From the NCBI GenBank assembly GCA_025656455.1, contig JAHXHS010000025.1, forward strand, positions 1 through 64,000: a DNA stretch of 64,000 nucleotides, written 5' to 3'. This DNA comes from Candidatus Thiodiazotropha sp. (ex Epidulcina cf. delphinae). GTDB lineage: Bacteria; Pseudomonadota; Gammaproteobacteria; Chromatiales; Chromatiaceae. The translations under genes were made by a program, and so were the position numbers. The notes beneath the pieces were generated by a model that did no database searches, had not been told where the DNA came from, and saw only the letters and a list, made by a program, of their open reading frames with translations. Of this stretch, positions 26,461-36,223 are shown in pieces. Within the stretch, counting starts at the first letter, position 1. Every line of letters starts with the position of its first letter.

Positions 26461-27977
26461 CTATCGTCTCCAAAGCCTAAACTCTTCAGTAGCCAGTCCC
26501 GTTCGTTCTGCTGAAAAATACGATACCAGACCACAACGGTAAACAACGCCAGGATAAAAAGCGCAAACAAGATTTTGTAGGTAAGACCATCCAGCAAAGC
26601 TGCCGCGATAAACAGAGCGATCGCTGCAAGCAGCGCAAGCGCAAAGCGAGCCGCCGAGGCCCTGCACTCCGATATCAGGAATATCGCCATCGCATAAAGC
26701 GCCAGGGCATCCACCAATGCCCGCAGGGTCCACACCACGGCCGCCCCTAGAATCCCATACGCCAACAGGGCCCACCATAATGCGGCCAAGTAGAGCGGCA
26801 GCTCAAGCAGATGCAGCTTGGCTGACCAATCAGGATGTCCGGCAGACTGGACCAGGGAAAACGGCACCAGGGACAAACCGTAGAAAAAAACACCCACGGC
26901 CAACCACTGCATGACCAGATAGCCGTTTTCAGCGAACTCCTCTCCTACCCATAGATTCAGGCCGTCGAAGGAGAACACGGAAATCACCAACACCAATGGA
27001 AACAGGGCGATAAAGATATAACTCAGACCCTTATTGAACAGTTGTGCTGAGTGTTGACGATGATGATGATCGGCAATCGCTAGCACCGTTGACTGGGCGG
27101 GTAACAGCACAGCCACAAAGGCGCTCGGAATGGTCAGGAGTCTGGATACGATCTCATAGGGGGTGGTGTAGTATGCGACAGCGGTTACCGACAACACAGC
27201 GCCGATGATAAACCGATCCATGGACACCATCAACGGCACCACCATGTTGCTGACCGTCATCCAGCCGCCGAATCCCAGTAGCGGTCTGATATGACCGCGA
27301 TCCAGCGAATAGCTCCGGCGCATCTCAGGCAGGATGCGCAATAGCAGCAGTAGGTGCGCCAGGGTGGCCAAAAAGCGCCCTGCCACCAGTACCGCAACAA
27401 TCGGATAGAGACTGATCGAAAACGGTAACACAGCGACCGGTCCGACAAAGGTGAGGATACCCATGGGTATCCTGATCGCCGTCAGCAGGTCGAATCGCTG
27501 ATAGGCCTCAATCACCCCGCGCAGACCCACGGTTATGATCACAAGGGGGATCGAAGCCGAGAGAAGATAAAACGCCTGGAGCGTCTCTTGAAGCAGTTCG
27601 GGGGGGACGTTCAACACCTCGCCGACAAGCCAGGGAGAGAGCCAGAGTATCACCATAAAGCCGACGGCCCCGAGGATGGCCATCAGGGTCAACGCCGTCC
27701 AGACCAAGCCGGGTATCTCCCGCTCCCGGTCATCGCCAAGGCATTTTGCCACCAATACCGTCAAGGCCCGGCCCAGGCCGAAGTCGAACAGGCTGAAATA
27801 GCCCACGAACATCCAACTGATGGCCAGCAATCCAAAGCGATCTTTGCCGATCTCGTCAATCAGGATCGGGATCGTGATGATCGCCACCAGAAAGGGTGTG
27901 GCGATACTGAGCAGGTTCCAGAAAACATTCTTCGCCAGACGGCTACCGTGTGTCAGTTCTCTATGTCCGGCATTCAT
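26457..27977 (-). CDS. Polysaccharide flippase (Wzx-like, MATE/MOP superfamily)
   Basis: An inner-membrane protein of about 506 residues with 12-14 hydrophobic helices, beginning with a conserved amphipathic start (SRLAKNVFWNLLSIATPFLVAI) typical of Wzx/RfbX proteins that flip lipid-linked glycans. The start at ATG 27977 gives the normal N-terminus; an upstream in-frame start at 28031 adds 18 unlikely residues. Its stop overlaps the glycosyltransferase start (ATGA), which indicates translational coupling. A transporter of this type without wzy or wzz nearby suggests a small, perhaps partial, polysaccharide locus. Confidence 0.85.
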   Translation of the reverse strand: MNAGHRELTHGSRLAKNVFWNLLSIATPFLVAIITIPILIDEIGKDRFGLLAISWMFVGYFSLFDFGLGRALTVLVAKCLGDDREREIPGLVWTALTLMAILGAVGFMVILWLSPWLVGEVLNVPPELLQETLQAFYLLSASIPLVIITVGLRGVIEAYQRFDLLTAIRIPMGILTFVGPVAVLPFSISLYPIVAVLVAGRFLATLAHLLLLLRILPEMRRSYSLDRGHIRPLLGFGGWMTVSNMVVPLMVSMDRFIIGAVLSVTAVAYYTTPYEIVSRLLTIPSAFVAVLLPAQSTVLAIADHHHRQHSAQLFNKGLSYIFIALFPLVLVISVFSFDGLNLWVGEEFAENGYLVMQWLAVGVFFYGLSLVPFSLVQSAGHPDWSAKLHLLELPLYLAALWWALLAYGILGAAVVWTLRALVDALALYAMAIFLISECRASAARFALALLAAIALFIAAALLDGLTYKILFALFILALFTVVVWYRIFQQNERDWLLKSLGFGDDR

Positions 27978-28083
27978 AGCGCTGTCGTGCAGAGGGGCCA
28001 GGGCGAATTCGTTTCCATGCTGGTGCAACAAAAACCTATGATCTGTGAAGGGGCGTAGACATCGCCGAGGGGTGGGGCGGTGA

Positions 28084-29094
28084 TCAATCCGTCCTCTTGG
28101 CCCAGACGGTCATTCGACCTGTCTGCCCCATGGCGGCGGCCAGCATGGCCAGCGGAAAGAGGATCTGGTAAAGGCGCACCGGATCCTCTGGTTTCCCGAC
28201 AACCCAGCGGCTGACGCGATGAAAACCTTTATCATCCAGCAAGTGGCCGATGCTGGCAAACAGGCTGCTCAAGGTCCGTTGATGATGAATGGTGTGCAGG
28301 GTCCAGCCCGTCTTGGCGAGCATGGCTTGGATGGTGTCCGGGGTGTAGTGATAGAGGTGGTTGGGCAGATGCAGGGCATACCAGCGCGCTTTAAGGAGCT
28401 TGAACTCGAGTGACTCGGCGTTCGGCACCGAAAATGCCAGCCAGCCTCCTGGTTTCGTCCAGTCATAGAGCTTTTCCAATCCCGCCACGGGATCGTGCAG
28501 ATGTTCCAGCACCATCCAGCCGCAGATCAGATCGAAGTCGGTCGTTTCCAAGGCGGCCGACTCCAGTGAACCGGCGTGGACCGGATACCCCAAGTCCCTC
28601 GCGGCTTGTGCTGCATGGGGGGAAAACTCGATGCCGTTGACCTGCCATCCGCTGTCTGCCATTTTATGCAGATAGGCGCCCGAGGCACAGCCGATTTCCA
28701 ATAACCTGCCGGGCGCCAGCTTCGGGATATACTCGGCTCTGACATCGAGGATGGATCTCAGCCACTGCTTCAGGGCCGCCGCCCCTCCGCTGTGGCTGCT
28801 TGCCTGCGTCCCCTGATAGGGGCCATAGTCATCCGGGTAGTAGCGCCCCATGCTCGCTGGCGTCGGTCTCGGGTCTGTCCTCATCAACCCGCATTCGCGG
28901 CACTTGACGAGGCGGAACTCGCCTGGAAGATGATTGATTCGGTCATGTCCGGTCAAGACGAGATCGTCACTGGAACTACACCCCAGCGGGCAGGGTGATT
29001 CTTCAAGTTCGATATCAGGCATATCCGCAGTCATCTTGTCCATACCGGTCTGGTTCAGGCTCAGCGCCAGGCTTCCGGCGGCTTCATGAACCAT
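28084..29094 (-). CDS. SAM-dependent methyltransferase with N-terminal zinc-binding segment
   Basis: A 336-residue class I methyltransferase. The SAM-binding motif I is LLEIGCASGAYLHKMA (about residue 150), followed by GIEFSPHAAQAA and DLICGWMVLEHLHDP. The N-terminus has cysteines at CPLGCSS and KCRECGLMRTDPRP that resemble the zinc-binding module of sugar C-methyltransferases and related proteins. The start may be ATG 29094 or ATG 29043; neither has a strong ribosome-binding site. It lies upstream of the flippase gene in the same direction and so probably modifies a sugar or lipid of the same polysaccharide. Confidence 0.85.
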   Translation of the reverse strand: MVHEAAGSLALSLNQTGMDKMTADMPDIELEESPCPLGCSSSDDLVLTGHDRINHLPGEFRLVKCRECGLMRTDPRPTPASMGRYYPDDYGPYQGTQASSHSGGAAALKQWLRSILDVRAEYIPKLAPGRLLEIGCASGAYLHKMADSGWQVNGIEFSPHAAQAARDLGYPVHAGSLESAALETTDFDLICGWMVLEHLHDPVAGLEKLYDWTKPGGWLAFSVPNAESLEFKLLKARWYALHLPNHLYHYTPDTIQAMLAKTGWTLHTIHHQRTLSSLFASIGHLLDDKGFHRVSRWVVGKPEDPVRLYQILFPLAMLAAAMGQTGRMTVWAKRTD

Positions 29095-29199
29095 CCAGTC
29101 TATACATTGTACCGAAGTTGTCCAATCATGAATGAGTCTGAGGCGGGGTATGTTTCTGATCAGGATTAGGGCTTCCCCGTGATATCGATTGGCAGCTTT

Positions 29200-31626
29200 T
29201 CAAGGCTCCTTCACGGCTTCTTGCGGATTGTGCGATGCGCCAATCCTCAGCGTCAGCGATTCCGGCGGCAGGCAGACCTGATCGTTACAGGCCTGAAGGT
29301 GGATCTCTATCGCCAGTGTTGAGGGATTGGCAGGGTTTTTATGTGTTTGTGTGACGAAGGCTTGCAAGCGCAATCTGCCTGAATAGACGGACAAGGGCTC
29401 CTGCTGGAAGGCGAGGGACTGCAACGCTCCCTGCGGGTAGGTGACAGGACCCATCCGCCAGTCCGTGTCCTGTTCCGCTAGGCTCATTTGGGTAGCGATC
29501 AGGTCCTTGCCCCTGGGTAGGTTGGAGTTGATGTGCCAGGCCTCCGGGATATGGATCTCAACGGTCAGTAACGACTGGGGCGATGCCTGGGTCAGGCTGC
29601 CCTCGATGCGGATGCCGCCCAGGGCGGCATAGGCCCGCGCTCCCAGCTCACCGTGATGGTGGTCGGCGACGGCGCTCAACAGATAGGCATAACTGGTGGG
29701 ATTGAGTTCGATGGCGGGGGCGAAACGGGCGATCAAAGCATCGGTCAGGCGGCGATACGCCAGGTTGCCGCTGCGTTGCCAGAGGCGTTGCAGTAGATGT
29801 ATGGCCACCGAGCTGCCGGAAGGGGTGGCATTGTCCGAGCCTTCATCCTTGGGACGGCCCATGGCGGTGATGCCGCTCTCCGCTTCGCTCATGAAGAAGC
29901 CATCGTTGTCCTCATCCAGAAAGCGTTCGATGAGCGCATCGGCCAGCTCCTCGGCCCGTTGCAGCCATTTTGAGTCTGCCGTCAGGTCGTAAAGATAGAG
30001 TAGGGCCTCGCCCAGATAGGCGTAGTCTTCCTGGGTGGCGGCGATGGATGAGCGGCCGTCGAGATGGACCCGCCAGAGACGCCCCTCGCCTTGGCGGTTG
30101 TGCTGCCAGAGAAACTCAGCGGCCTTTTCCGCCGCCTGTCGATAGGCAGGGACGTCGAGGATATCGGCGGCCTGGGCGAAGGCGGTGATCATCATGCCGT
30201 TCCAGGCGGTGACGATCTTGTCGTCGCGTAAGGGGGGGACGCGGCGGTTGCGGACCTGCAACAGGGTGTCGTTGATGTGATCGAGTCGCCGGCGCAGGGC
30301 ATCAAGCCCCAGCTTTCGCTCTGCGGCATACGCCTCTAATCCCTGTTCGAGGTGGAGGATGTTGCGTCCCTCAAAATTCCCTCCTGGCAGGACGCCATAC
30401 AGGGACTTGGCCAACTCGGCATCCTGTTGGCTCAGGGCGCTGTCGATATCCTGCGGGGTCCAGGTGAAATAGAGGCCCTCTTCACCCTCACTGTCGGCAT
30501 CGGTGGCGGAATAGAAGCCGCCGGCCGGAGCGGTCATCTCCCGCAATACATAGTCGAGGGTCTGTGTCACCACCCGGCGATAGCGTTCGCGGCCGGTGAG
30601 ACGCCAGGCCCCCAGGTAGACACGGCTCAGGTGGGCCTGGTTGTAGAGCATCTTTTCGAAGTGGGGCACCAGCCATTCGTAGTCGGTGGCGTAGCGGTGA
30701 AAACCACCGCCGACCTGATCGTAGATGCCGCCGCGCGCCATCTGCTCAAGCGTCACTTCCAGCATCTGCAAGGCTTGCTCGTCCCGATGGCGTTCCGCCT
30801 GGTCGAGGAGTAGGTACAACCAGGGCTCGCGGGGAAATTTAGGGGCTTGGCCGAAGCCGCCTTGGAGTTCGTCAAAGGCGCTGTGCATCGCCGCCAGCGC
30901 CTTGCCGATGACCGCCTGATCCAACGCCTTTGCCCGGCCGTCGAGATCATTGCTCTGGGCGACCGCCGCGGCCACCCGTTCGGCCTGCGCCTCCACATCC
31001 TCTCGGCGTTCCCGCCAGAGCTGTTGCACTTGTTGCAACAGGGAGGTGAACTGCGCGGGTGGGTAGTAGGTGCCGCCGAAGAAGGGTTTGCCCTGGGGGG
31101 TGAGAAAACTCGACATCGGCCAGCCGCCGTGGCCGCTGAGGAGCATCACCGCGGTCATGTAGACCTGATCCACATCGGGATGGCTCTCGCGGTCAACCTT
31201 GATGGCGACGAAGTGTTCGTTCAACAGGGCGGCAATGGCAGGGTCTTCAAAGCTCTCCCGCTCCATGACGTGACACCAGTGGCAGGTGGAGTAACCGATG
31301 GAGAGAAAGACCGGTTTGTTCTCCCGTTTCGCCCGCTCGAAGGCCTCCTCGGACCAGGGATGCCAGTCGACCGGGTTGTGCGCGTGTTGCAACAGATAGG
31401 GGGAGTCTTCCAGGATGAGGCGGTTGATATAGCGCGGCGCACCGTCCTTCTTGAAGTGTTCCGTGCGTGGCCGATAGCCGACGCCCTTGGCGAGATAGGC
31501 GGCGTTGAGTTTTTGCTGTATTTGCATGGGCCTGGTCAGTTGATAGTGATCGGTTACGGCATCGGCGCTTGCAGCCTGGCCGGTCAGCAGACCAAGGATC
31601 AGACCGGCGGCTAAGCGGTGAGCCAT
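29200..31626 (-). CDS. DUF255 thioredoxin-like protein fused to a DsbD-alpha-like domain
   Basis: The roughly 808-residue protein has a signal peptide ([21 protein letters not shown]), then a DUF255 thioredoxin-like domain ([17 protein letters not shown], redox motif [20 protein letters not shown]), a long alpha/alpha-barrel region like that of YyaL/SSP411 proteins, and a C-terminal beta domain of about 110 residues that resembles the N-terminal domain of DsbD, with a cysteine pair [10 protein letters not shown]. The family without this tail is about 670-700 residues, so the tail is an addition. It is probably periplasmic and involved in thiol redox or quality control. I use ATG 31626; a GTG at 31644 lies inside the neighbouring element. 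Confidence 0.85.
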   Translation of the reverse strand: MAHRLAAGLILGLLTGQAASADAVTDHYQLTRPMQIQQKLNAAYLAKGVGYRPRTEHFKKDGAPRYINRLILEDSPYLLQHAHNPVDWHPWSEEAFERAKRENKPVFLSIGYSTCHWCHVMERESFEDPAIAALLNEHFVAIKVDRESHPDVDQVYMTAVMLLSGHGGWPMSSFLTPQGKPFFGGTYYPPAQFTSLLQQVQQLWRERREDVEAQAERVAAAVAQSNDLDGRAKALDQAVIGKALAAMHSAFDELQGGFGQAPKFPREPWLYLLLDQAERHRDEQALQMLEVTLEQMARGGIYDQVGGGFHRYATDYEWLVPHFEKMLYNQAHLSRVYLGAWRLTGRERYRRVVTQTLDYVLREMTAPAGGFYSATDADSEGEEGLYFTWTPQDIDSALSQQDAELAKSLYGVLPGGNFEGRNILHLEQGLEAYAAERKLGLDALRRRLDHINDTLLQVRNRRVPPLRDDKIVTAWNGMMITAFAQAADILDVPAYRQAAEKAAEFLWQHNRQGEGRLWRVHLDGRSSIAATQEDYAYLGEALLYLYDLTADSKWLQRAEELADALIERFLDEDNDGFFMSEAESGITAMGRPKDEGSDNATPSGSSVAIHLLQRLWQRSGNLAYRRLTDALIARFAPAIELNPTSYAYLLSAVADHHHGELGARAYAALGGIRIEGSLTQASPQSLLTVEIHIPEAWHINSNLPRGKDLIATQMSLAEQDTDWRMGPVTYPQGALQSLAFQQEPLSVYSGRLRLQAFVTQTHKNPANPSTLAIEIHLQACNDQVCLPPESLTLRIGASHNPQEAVKEP

Positions 31627-31643
31627 ATTAGGGCCTGTTAACA

Positions 31644-31912
31644 CTAGTGTACTGTCTCATACTAATACGTGATATCAGAGGCACACCAAGGTCCCAAGAC
31701 AAGGCGCGACGCGCAGGCAATGGCAGGCCCTTGTCAAGCGGCGCAACGCAGGATTGGGGCCTTGGCGTGCCTCCCTCCGGGCGCGACGCCAGGCCATCGT
31801 CCGCGTTGTTGCGCGGCTTGGAAAGGGCGCGCCATTCCCTGCGCCACGCGCCTAGCGGCCAATGGCCTGGCGTCACGCTGATCTCACGCATTAGTATGAG
31901 ACAGTACACTAG
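31644..31912. mobile_element. 269-bp MITE-like element with 35-bp terminal inverted repeats
   Basis: The ends are inverted copies starting CTAGTGTACTGTCTCATACT and continuing AATRCGTGAKATCAG (two differences in 35). The inside contains two hairpins, one with arms around GGCACACCAAGGTCCC/GGGGCCTTGGCGTGCC and one with arms around GACGCCAGGCCAT/ATGGCCTGGCGTC. The right end supplies the TAG stop codon of the rhodanese gene, and the left end lies 18 bases before the next gene's ATG. Short palindromes with CTAGTGTA ends at 35940 and 54367 look related. No protein is encoded. Confidence 0.8.
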
Positions 31913-32805
31913 AGTCTCAGTTTGACCTGCTGATCCATCGGCAGGCCGGGCTCGATCGCCCACTCCTGAGTCGATCCGTCGTAGAGCCTGGCCTCCCGGT
32001 TGCCGAGAATCTCATGGGAGACGAACCAGCCCAGGGCGGCGCGATTGCCGGTGTGACAGTAGTTGATCTGAGGGCTCTCCAGCGGCACCTGACTCGAATC
32101 GTAGATACGCTGCAGGTTGTCGATCGATTGCAGCCTGCCGCCGCCATTCACGGTCAGCCAGTCATAGTTGAGATGGAGCGCCTTCGGCAGGCTGCCGGCC
32201 CGCTCCTTGCCGTTGCCGCCATAGATGCCCAAATACTCCGCCCGGCTACGGTTATCCACCGGCAGTGCGCCGGCATCGATGGCGGATTTGACATCCTGGG
32301 TGGTGGGATTCATCCGGGAGCGGTAATCGGCCTTGAATGTAGTAGGTTTCTGTTGATGATTTCCCTTCTGCAGCGGATAGATGCGTTTACCCGCATAGCC
32401 GATCAATCCGCCATCGAGGATCGAGACCCGGTCATGACCCAGGACCTTAAAGGTCCAATAGACCCTTGCCGCTGCCGCCAGGTCCCCCGCGCCGGCCCCG
32501 AGTGAAATCAGCACCACATGGGAATCATTACCGATGCCCAGGGAGCCGATCAGCTTTTCAAGGATGGGAACCGGCGGCATCACCTTGGGGTGGCCCTTCT
32601 TTTCGACGCGCCACTGGGAATATCGGGTGTTGACCGATCCGGGGATATGGAAGCGTAGGTAGTTCTGGTTCTCCTGTAGATCGAGTAGCACTAGATCCGG
32701 TTCGCCCCTGTTTTGCTCCAGCCATGCGGGGGAAACCAGTGGTTCGACGGCGGCTGCATCTAACTGGAATGCCATCAGCAGGAGAAGGGTAAGGAGTCGT
32801 TTCAT
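31909..32805 (-). CDS. Periplasmic tandem-rhodanese sulfurtransferase
   Basis: A 298-residue protein with a signal peptide (MKRLLTLLLLMAFQLDAAA) and two rhodanese domains. The first (about 25-150) has no active-site cysteine and is structural. The second (about 165-290) has the active-site loop CHTGNRAALGW, giving the persulfide-carrying cysteine. Such enzymes move sulfane sulfur between thiosulfate, glutathione persulfide and acceptors. ATG 32805 is chosen because AGGTGA lies upstream and a signal peptide follows at once; the longer in-frame extension to 33048 is not convincing. Its TAG stop lies in the TIR of the element next to it. It fits the sulfur-oxidising setting. Confidence 0.88.
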   Translation of the reverse strand: MKRLLTLLLLMAFQLDAAAVEPLVSPAWLEQNRGEPDLVLLDLQENQNYLRFHIPGSVNTRYSQWRVEKKGHPKVMPPVPILEKLIGSLGIGNDSHVVLISLGAGAGDLAAAARVYWTFKVLGHDRVSILDGGLIGYAGKRIYPLQKGNHQQKPTTFKADYRSRMNPTTQDVKSAIDAGALPVDNRSRAEYLGIYGGNGKERAGSLPKALHLNYDWLTVNGGGRLQSIDNLQRIYDSSQVPLESPQINYCHTGNRAALGWFVSHEILGNREARLYDGSTQEWAIEPGLPMDQQVKLRL

Positions 32806-33039
32806 GTTCGTATCACCTGTTACTACAAAACTGTTGGGATGCAGGTCAGTCACCGACGGCATCCGGAAACACCCATCCCTGGAGCGCTGAATATTGCTTA
32901 TTCTACATAGTGCTAGTCTATTGAGATCGATATCTTGGGCCAAAGTTGCGCCGGGGATCCCACTGTCAAAGGCGGGTGATCGGAAGAAAAGCGCCGCCGC
33001 TGTGGAAATCGTTGCGGCCTGTGTCAGAATAGCGGAATT

Positions 33040-33465
33040 ATGCAGCAATCAATCACCCTCATGCTTCGAATCGGATGCATCCTACTATCGTTACTTTTCA
33101 GCGTAACGGGCGTCGCCTTCGCGGACGATTACGACGATGCCCTATCCGCGTTGAGCGACGGGGATTACCGCGAGGCCTACCGAGGCTTTAAGCGGCTTGC
33201 CCGGCGGGACCATATCGAGGCCCAGTTTCAGCTCGGCGTGCTCTACCTCTACGGCAAAGGCGTCGGGCGGGACAGCGATACGGGTATCGAATGGTTGAGA
33301 CAGGCCGCGGAAAGCGGCTCCTATCTCGCGGCCAATGAACTGGGTCAGATCTACCTCTCGGGCAAGGATGTGACACGCGATGAAGCGGAGGCGATCAAGT
33401 GGTTGGAGCTTGCAACGGAAATCGCTGAGCAGCATGAAGGGGAGGCAGAGGATGGGTGTGAATAA
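33040..33465 (+). CDS. Secreted Sel1-repeat (TPR-like) protein
   Basis: A 141-residue product with a signal peptide (about 1-28, ending GVAFAD) and two to three Sel1-like repeats: AQFQLGVLYLYGKGVGRD with TGIEWLRQAAESG, then AANELGQIYLSGKDVTRD with AIKWLELA. Sel1 proteins are scaffolds for protein interactions, often in the periplasm. ATG 33040 or ATG 33061 could be the start. It lies 15 bases upstream of gspA, so it may be co-transcribed and could take part in the secretion-related function of that unit; this link is inference. Confidence 0.8.
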   Translation: MQQSITLMLRIGCILLSLLFSVTGVAFADDYDDALSALSDGDYREAYRGFKRLARRDHIEAQFQLGVLYLYGKGVGRDSDTGIEWLRQAAESGSYLAANELGQIYLSGKDVTRDEAEAIKWLELATEIAEQHEGEAEDGCE

Positions 33466-33480
33466 CCCTCATCGATCGAC

Positions 33481-35244
33481 ATGAAATTCAGTGATTTCGG
33501 ATTCAAGGAAAACCCGTTTGCGATCACCCCGGACCCCCGTTATCTCTTTCTCAGCCGGGTGCATGAAGAGAGTCTTGCCCATCTGATCTACGGGACAGGT
33601 CCGAACGGCGGGTTCGTACTGCTGACCGGCGAAGTGGGGACCGGCAAGACACTGCTGCTGCGTAGCCTGTTGGCGCAACATCTGGAGAATGTGGAGATCG
33701 CCCTGATTCTCAACCCGCGGCTCTCCAGGCGCGAGTTCATCGCCACGGTCTGTGACGAGCTGGGCGTCGACTATCATGGCCCCCCTTACTCTTTGAAGAT
33801 ACTCATCGATACCCTGACACAGCATCTGTTGAAGACCCATGCCGAAGGCAGGCACACGGTGCTGGTGGTGGATGAGGCGCAGAACCTCAATCCACGGGTA
33901 TTGGAGCAGGTGCGGCTGCTGACCAACCTGGAGACCTCCCGATATAAACTGCTGCGCATCATCCTGGTGGGACAACCGGAGCTTCAGCAGATGCTGGAAC
34001 GCAAGGAGTTGCGACAGGTCGATCAGCGCATCACCGCGCGTTACCATCTTTCCCCCCTGAATCCACAGGAGACGCGCCGCTACATCATGCACCGTCTGGC
34101 GGTGGCCGGGGTGCGGGAGGATCTCTTCACCCCCACCGCCGTGCGTCTGGTGCATCGCCTCACCGGTGGCGTGCCGCGCAGGATCAATACCCTTTGCGAG
34201 CGCGCGCTGCTGGCCATCTACACCACGGGCAGGCAAAGGGTCGGAGTGGGTTTGGTATGGCAGGCCGCAAAGGAGGTGAGGGGGCGCAGGAATACCCGTC
34301 ACCGCTGGCTATGGGCCGGGATGGCGCTGCTCGTCGGGTGTGGTGTCTTGTTTTGGGTTCTTCAGTCGAGACAGGCGCCGGATTCGGTGGTTGCCGATGA
34401 GATAGCGGATGAACCGGCAATGCCTGAGCCACCGCCTGTTGCTGTAGAGCAAGCGGCCGTCGAACCCCTTCCGCTAGCGCTCCCTGAACAGGCGGAGCCG
34501 TTCGGGCCGCCCGAACCCCCGCCATCCCCGCCGGAGCCGGAACCGATGTCCACCCTTGAGCCCCCGGCGGCGGAGTCCCCACCTCTGCCTGTGGCGGATG
34601 CGCCGTCGATAGAGATTGGCTTGGAGGGGCTTTTTGCCCATCCCCAGAATAGCCTTGTCGCCTATCAACGACTGTTTGGCCTGTGGGAAGAATCTCTCGA
34701 ACTCAAGTCCTCCTCCCCCCCCTGCCTGCAAGCATCGGAGTATGGTTTGCGATGTCTCAGGGGGCATGCCGTTTGGGAGGATCTGCTGCGCCTCAACCGG
34801 CCGCTGATGGTGCTGCTTAAGCAGGGGCGTCAGGAGCGTCTGTTGGTGCTCAAGCATGTGGATGAGGCGTGGTTGCTGGTGGATACCGGCGAACAGGAGG
34901 GGGTGTTGCGCCTGGCTCAACTGAGACAGTATTGGAGCGGCGGATTCGTCATGTTATGGCGTCCGTCGGCGGGAGTGGCGCTGATCGGGGCAGGCTCGGT
35001 GGGTTCCGCCGTTAGCTGGCTGCGTCGGCGTCTGCAATTGGCGGATGGCCTGGCGCCGCCCGAAACAGAGGGGCTGGACCGGTTCGACAAGCCGCTGGAG
35101 CAACGGTTGCGTGAGTTTCAGCGACTCAGCGGTCTGGAAGACGATGGGATCGCCGGACAGCAGACACAGATCTATCTGAATAACCTGGCGCTCCCGGAGG
35201 GAACGCCGACCCTGGTCTCCGACCCGGCCCGGGCGGGAGGTTGA
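33481..35244 (+). CDS. gspA: General secretion pathway protein A (ExeA-type AAA ATPase)
   Basis: GspA/ExeA uses ATP and binds peptidoglycan to help place the type II secretion secretin. The 587-residue product starts FGFKENPFAITPDPRYLF, then has Walker A TGEVGTGKT (about residue 50), Walker B VLVVDEAQ, and RRINTLCERALLAIY of the AAA family. A membrane helix (about 280-300) and a Pro-rich periplasmic linker follow, then a C-terminal peptidoglycan-binding domain (LREFQRLSGLEDDGIAGQQT). It directly precedes gspB. The other gsp genes are not in the window. Confidence 0.92.
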   Translation: MKFSDFGFKENPFAITPDPRYLFLSRVHEESLAHLIYGTGPNGGFVLLTGEVGTGKTLLLRSLLAQHLENVEIALILNPRLSRREFIATVCDELGVDYHGPPYSLKILIDTLTQHLLKTHAEGRHTVLVVDEAQNLNPRVLEQVRLLTNLETSRYKLLRIILVGQPELQQMLERKELRQVDQRITARYHLSPLNPQETRRYIMHRLAVAGVREDLFTPTAVRLVHRLTGGVPRRINTLCERALLAIYTTGRQRVGVGLVWQAAKEVRGRRNTRHRWLWAGMALLVGCGVLFWVLQSRQAPDSVVADEIADEPAMPEPPPVAVEQAAVEPLPLALPEQAEPFGPPEPPPSPPEPEPMSTLEPPAAESPPLPVADAPSIEIGLEGLFAHPQNSLVAYQRLFGLWEESLELKSSSPPCLQASEYGLRCLRGHAVWEDLLRLNRPLMVLLKQGRQERLLVLKHVDEAWLLVDTGEQEGVLRLAQLRQYWSGGFVMLWRPSAGVALIGAGSVGSAVSWLRRRLQLADGLAPPETEGLDRFDKPLEQRLREFQRLSGLEDDGIAGQQTQIYLNNLALPEGTPTLVSDPARAGG

Positions 35245-35245
35245 G

Positions 35246-35917
35246 ATGTCCCTAATCCTCGAGGCGCTGAAAAAAGCGGAACGCCAGCACAAACTGGGTG
35301 AAGTGCCTGGCATCAAGGCGGATCCGCAACAAAGCGAGGATTCCGCTTCCGGCAGAACGGGCTGGGTGATGCTGATCCTGTTTGCCGCTATCCTGCTTGC
35401 ATTGGGCGTCTACCTTGGCAGTTATTCGCCGCTGTTCCAACAGAGCGCGGAAAACCACCCGGCTACCGCGCCGTCCTCCCCCGCGCACGAGGAAGAGCCG
35501 GGCAAAGCCACGGTTTCGGCCGGTGCCGAACAGCCCCCGCCATCCGCAACGCCGACCGCAAGTGAACCCCTGCCTGAGTCGGCGGATCCGGTGGTTCCGC
35601 TGCCAGTCCCGGTCGCGGATAGACCCGCCCCCATAGCGAAACAGGAAACCGGACCGGTCAGGGAGCCCGAACCGCCACCGCCTCCCAGGCCTCTGCACGA
35701 GATGCCGAGCGGTTTCGTCGCCAATCTGCCGGTTATGAGCATCGATATCCACAGTTACGACAAACGCCCCGGCAAAAGGTATGTCCTGATCAACATGGAA
35801 AGGTACCGGGAGGGCGACTATCTGGCGGAAGGGCCTTTGCTAGTGGAGATCCTGTCCGACGGCGCGGTTATGGAGCACATGGGAGAGCGGTTTATCCTGC
35901 CGATCGGCAATCGCTGA
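35246..35917 (+). CDS. gspB: General secretion pathway protein B
   Basis: A 223-residue inner-membrane protein with the conserved GspB N-terminus SLILEALKKAERQHKLGEVP, a membrane helix (about 36-56, WVMLILFAAILLALGVYLG), a long Pro- and Glu-rich linker and a C-terminal T2SSB domain (residues about 160-223; MSIDIHSYDKRPGKRYVLIN, then YREGDYLAEGPLLVEIL). It begins two bases after gspA with a good ribosome-binding site. GspA and GspB form the complex that lets the secretin pass the peptidoglycan. Confidence 0.92.
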   Translation: MSLILEALKKAERQHKLGEVPGIKADPQQSEDSASGRTGWVMLILFAAILLALGVYLGSYSPLFQQSAENHPATAPSSPAHEEEPGKATVSAGAEQPPPSATPTASEPLPESADPVVPLPVPVADRPAPIAKQETGPVREPEPPPPPRPLHEMPSGFVANLPVMSIDIHSYDKRPGKRYVLINMERYREGDYLAEGPLLVEILSDGAVMEHMGERFILPIGNR

Positions 35918-35939
35918 GGGTTAGCCCGGATGTTTCACC

Positions 35940-35961
35940 CTAGTGTAGGACACTACACTAG
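35940..35961. repeat. 22-base CTAGTGTAG hairpin, copy 1
   Basis: CTAGTGTAG-GACA-CTACACTAG forms a perfect 9-bp stem with a 4-base loop. An identical sequence is at 54367-54388. The arms resemble the outer ends of the 269-bp element at 31644, so these may be internally deleted or solo ends of that family. It follows a GTTAGCCCGGATGTTTCACCC motif that also occurs at about 23160 (inverted) and 60964. Confidence 0.8.
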
Positions 35962-36025
35962 GCACGAAAAACGGCATCAAATGATGTATAATATGATCCA
36001 TTTCTATACGAAACTGGATATTGCC

Positions 36026-36223
36026 ATGCGCACCACCCTGAATATCGATGACCATCTCCTGGCTGAGGCTCAGCGCGTTACCGGGGTGAAAGAAAAGGCG
36101 TCACTGGTGCGGGAGGGGTTGCGCGCCCTCATTGAGCGCGAGAGCGCCAGACGGTTGGCGCGATTGGGCGGCAGTGAGGCGAACCTCGAAGCGGCGCCCC
36201 GTCGGCGGTCGCATCCTACATGA
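36026..36223 (+). CDS. vapB: VapB-family antitoxin
   Basis: A 65-residue antitoxin that begins MRTTLNIDDHLLAEAQRVTG, the typical ribbon-helix-helix start of VapB proteins, with KEKASLVREGLRALIERE forming the helices. The C-terminal tail should bind and block the toxin. I use ATG 36026 because the family starts at MRTTL; the frame extends upstream without a proper site. It overlaps the toxin gene by four bases (ATGA), as expected for a toxin-antitoxin pair that represses its own promoter. Confidence 0.88.
   Translation: MRTTLNIDDHLLAEAQRVTGVKEKASLVREGLRALIERESARRLARLGGSEANLEAAPRRRSHPT

Noticed and set aside
31647..31963. Open frames inside the 269-bp element
   Set aside because: They are by-products of its palindromic GC-rich hairpins; both strands give similar peptides.
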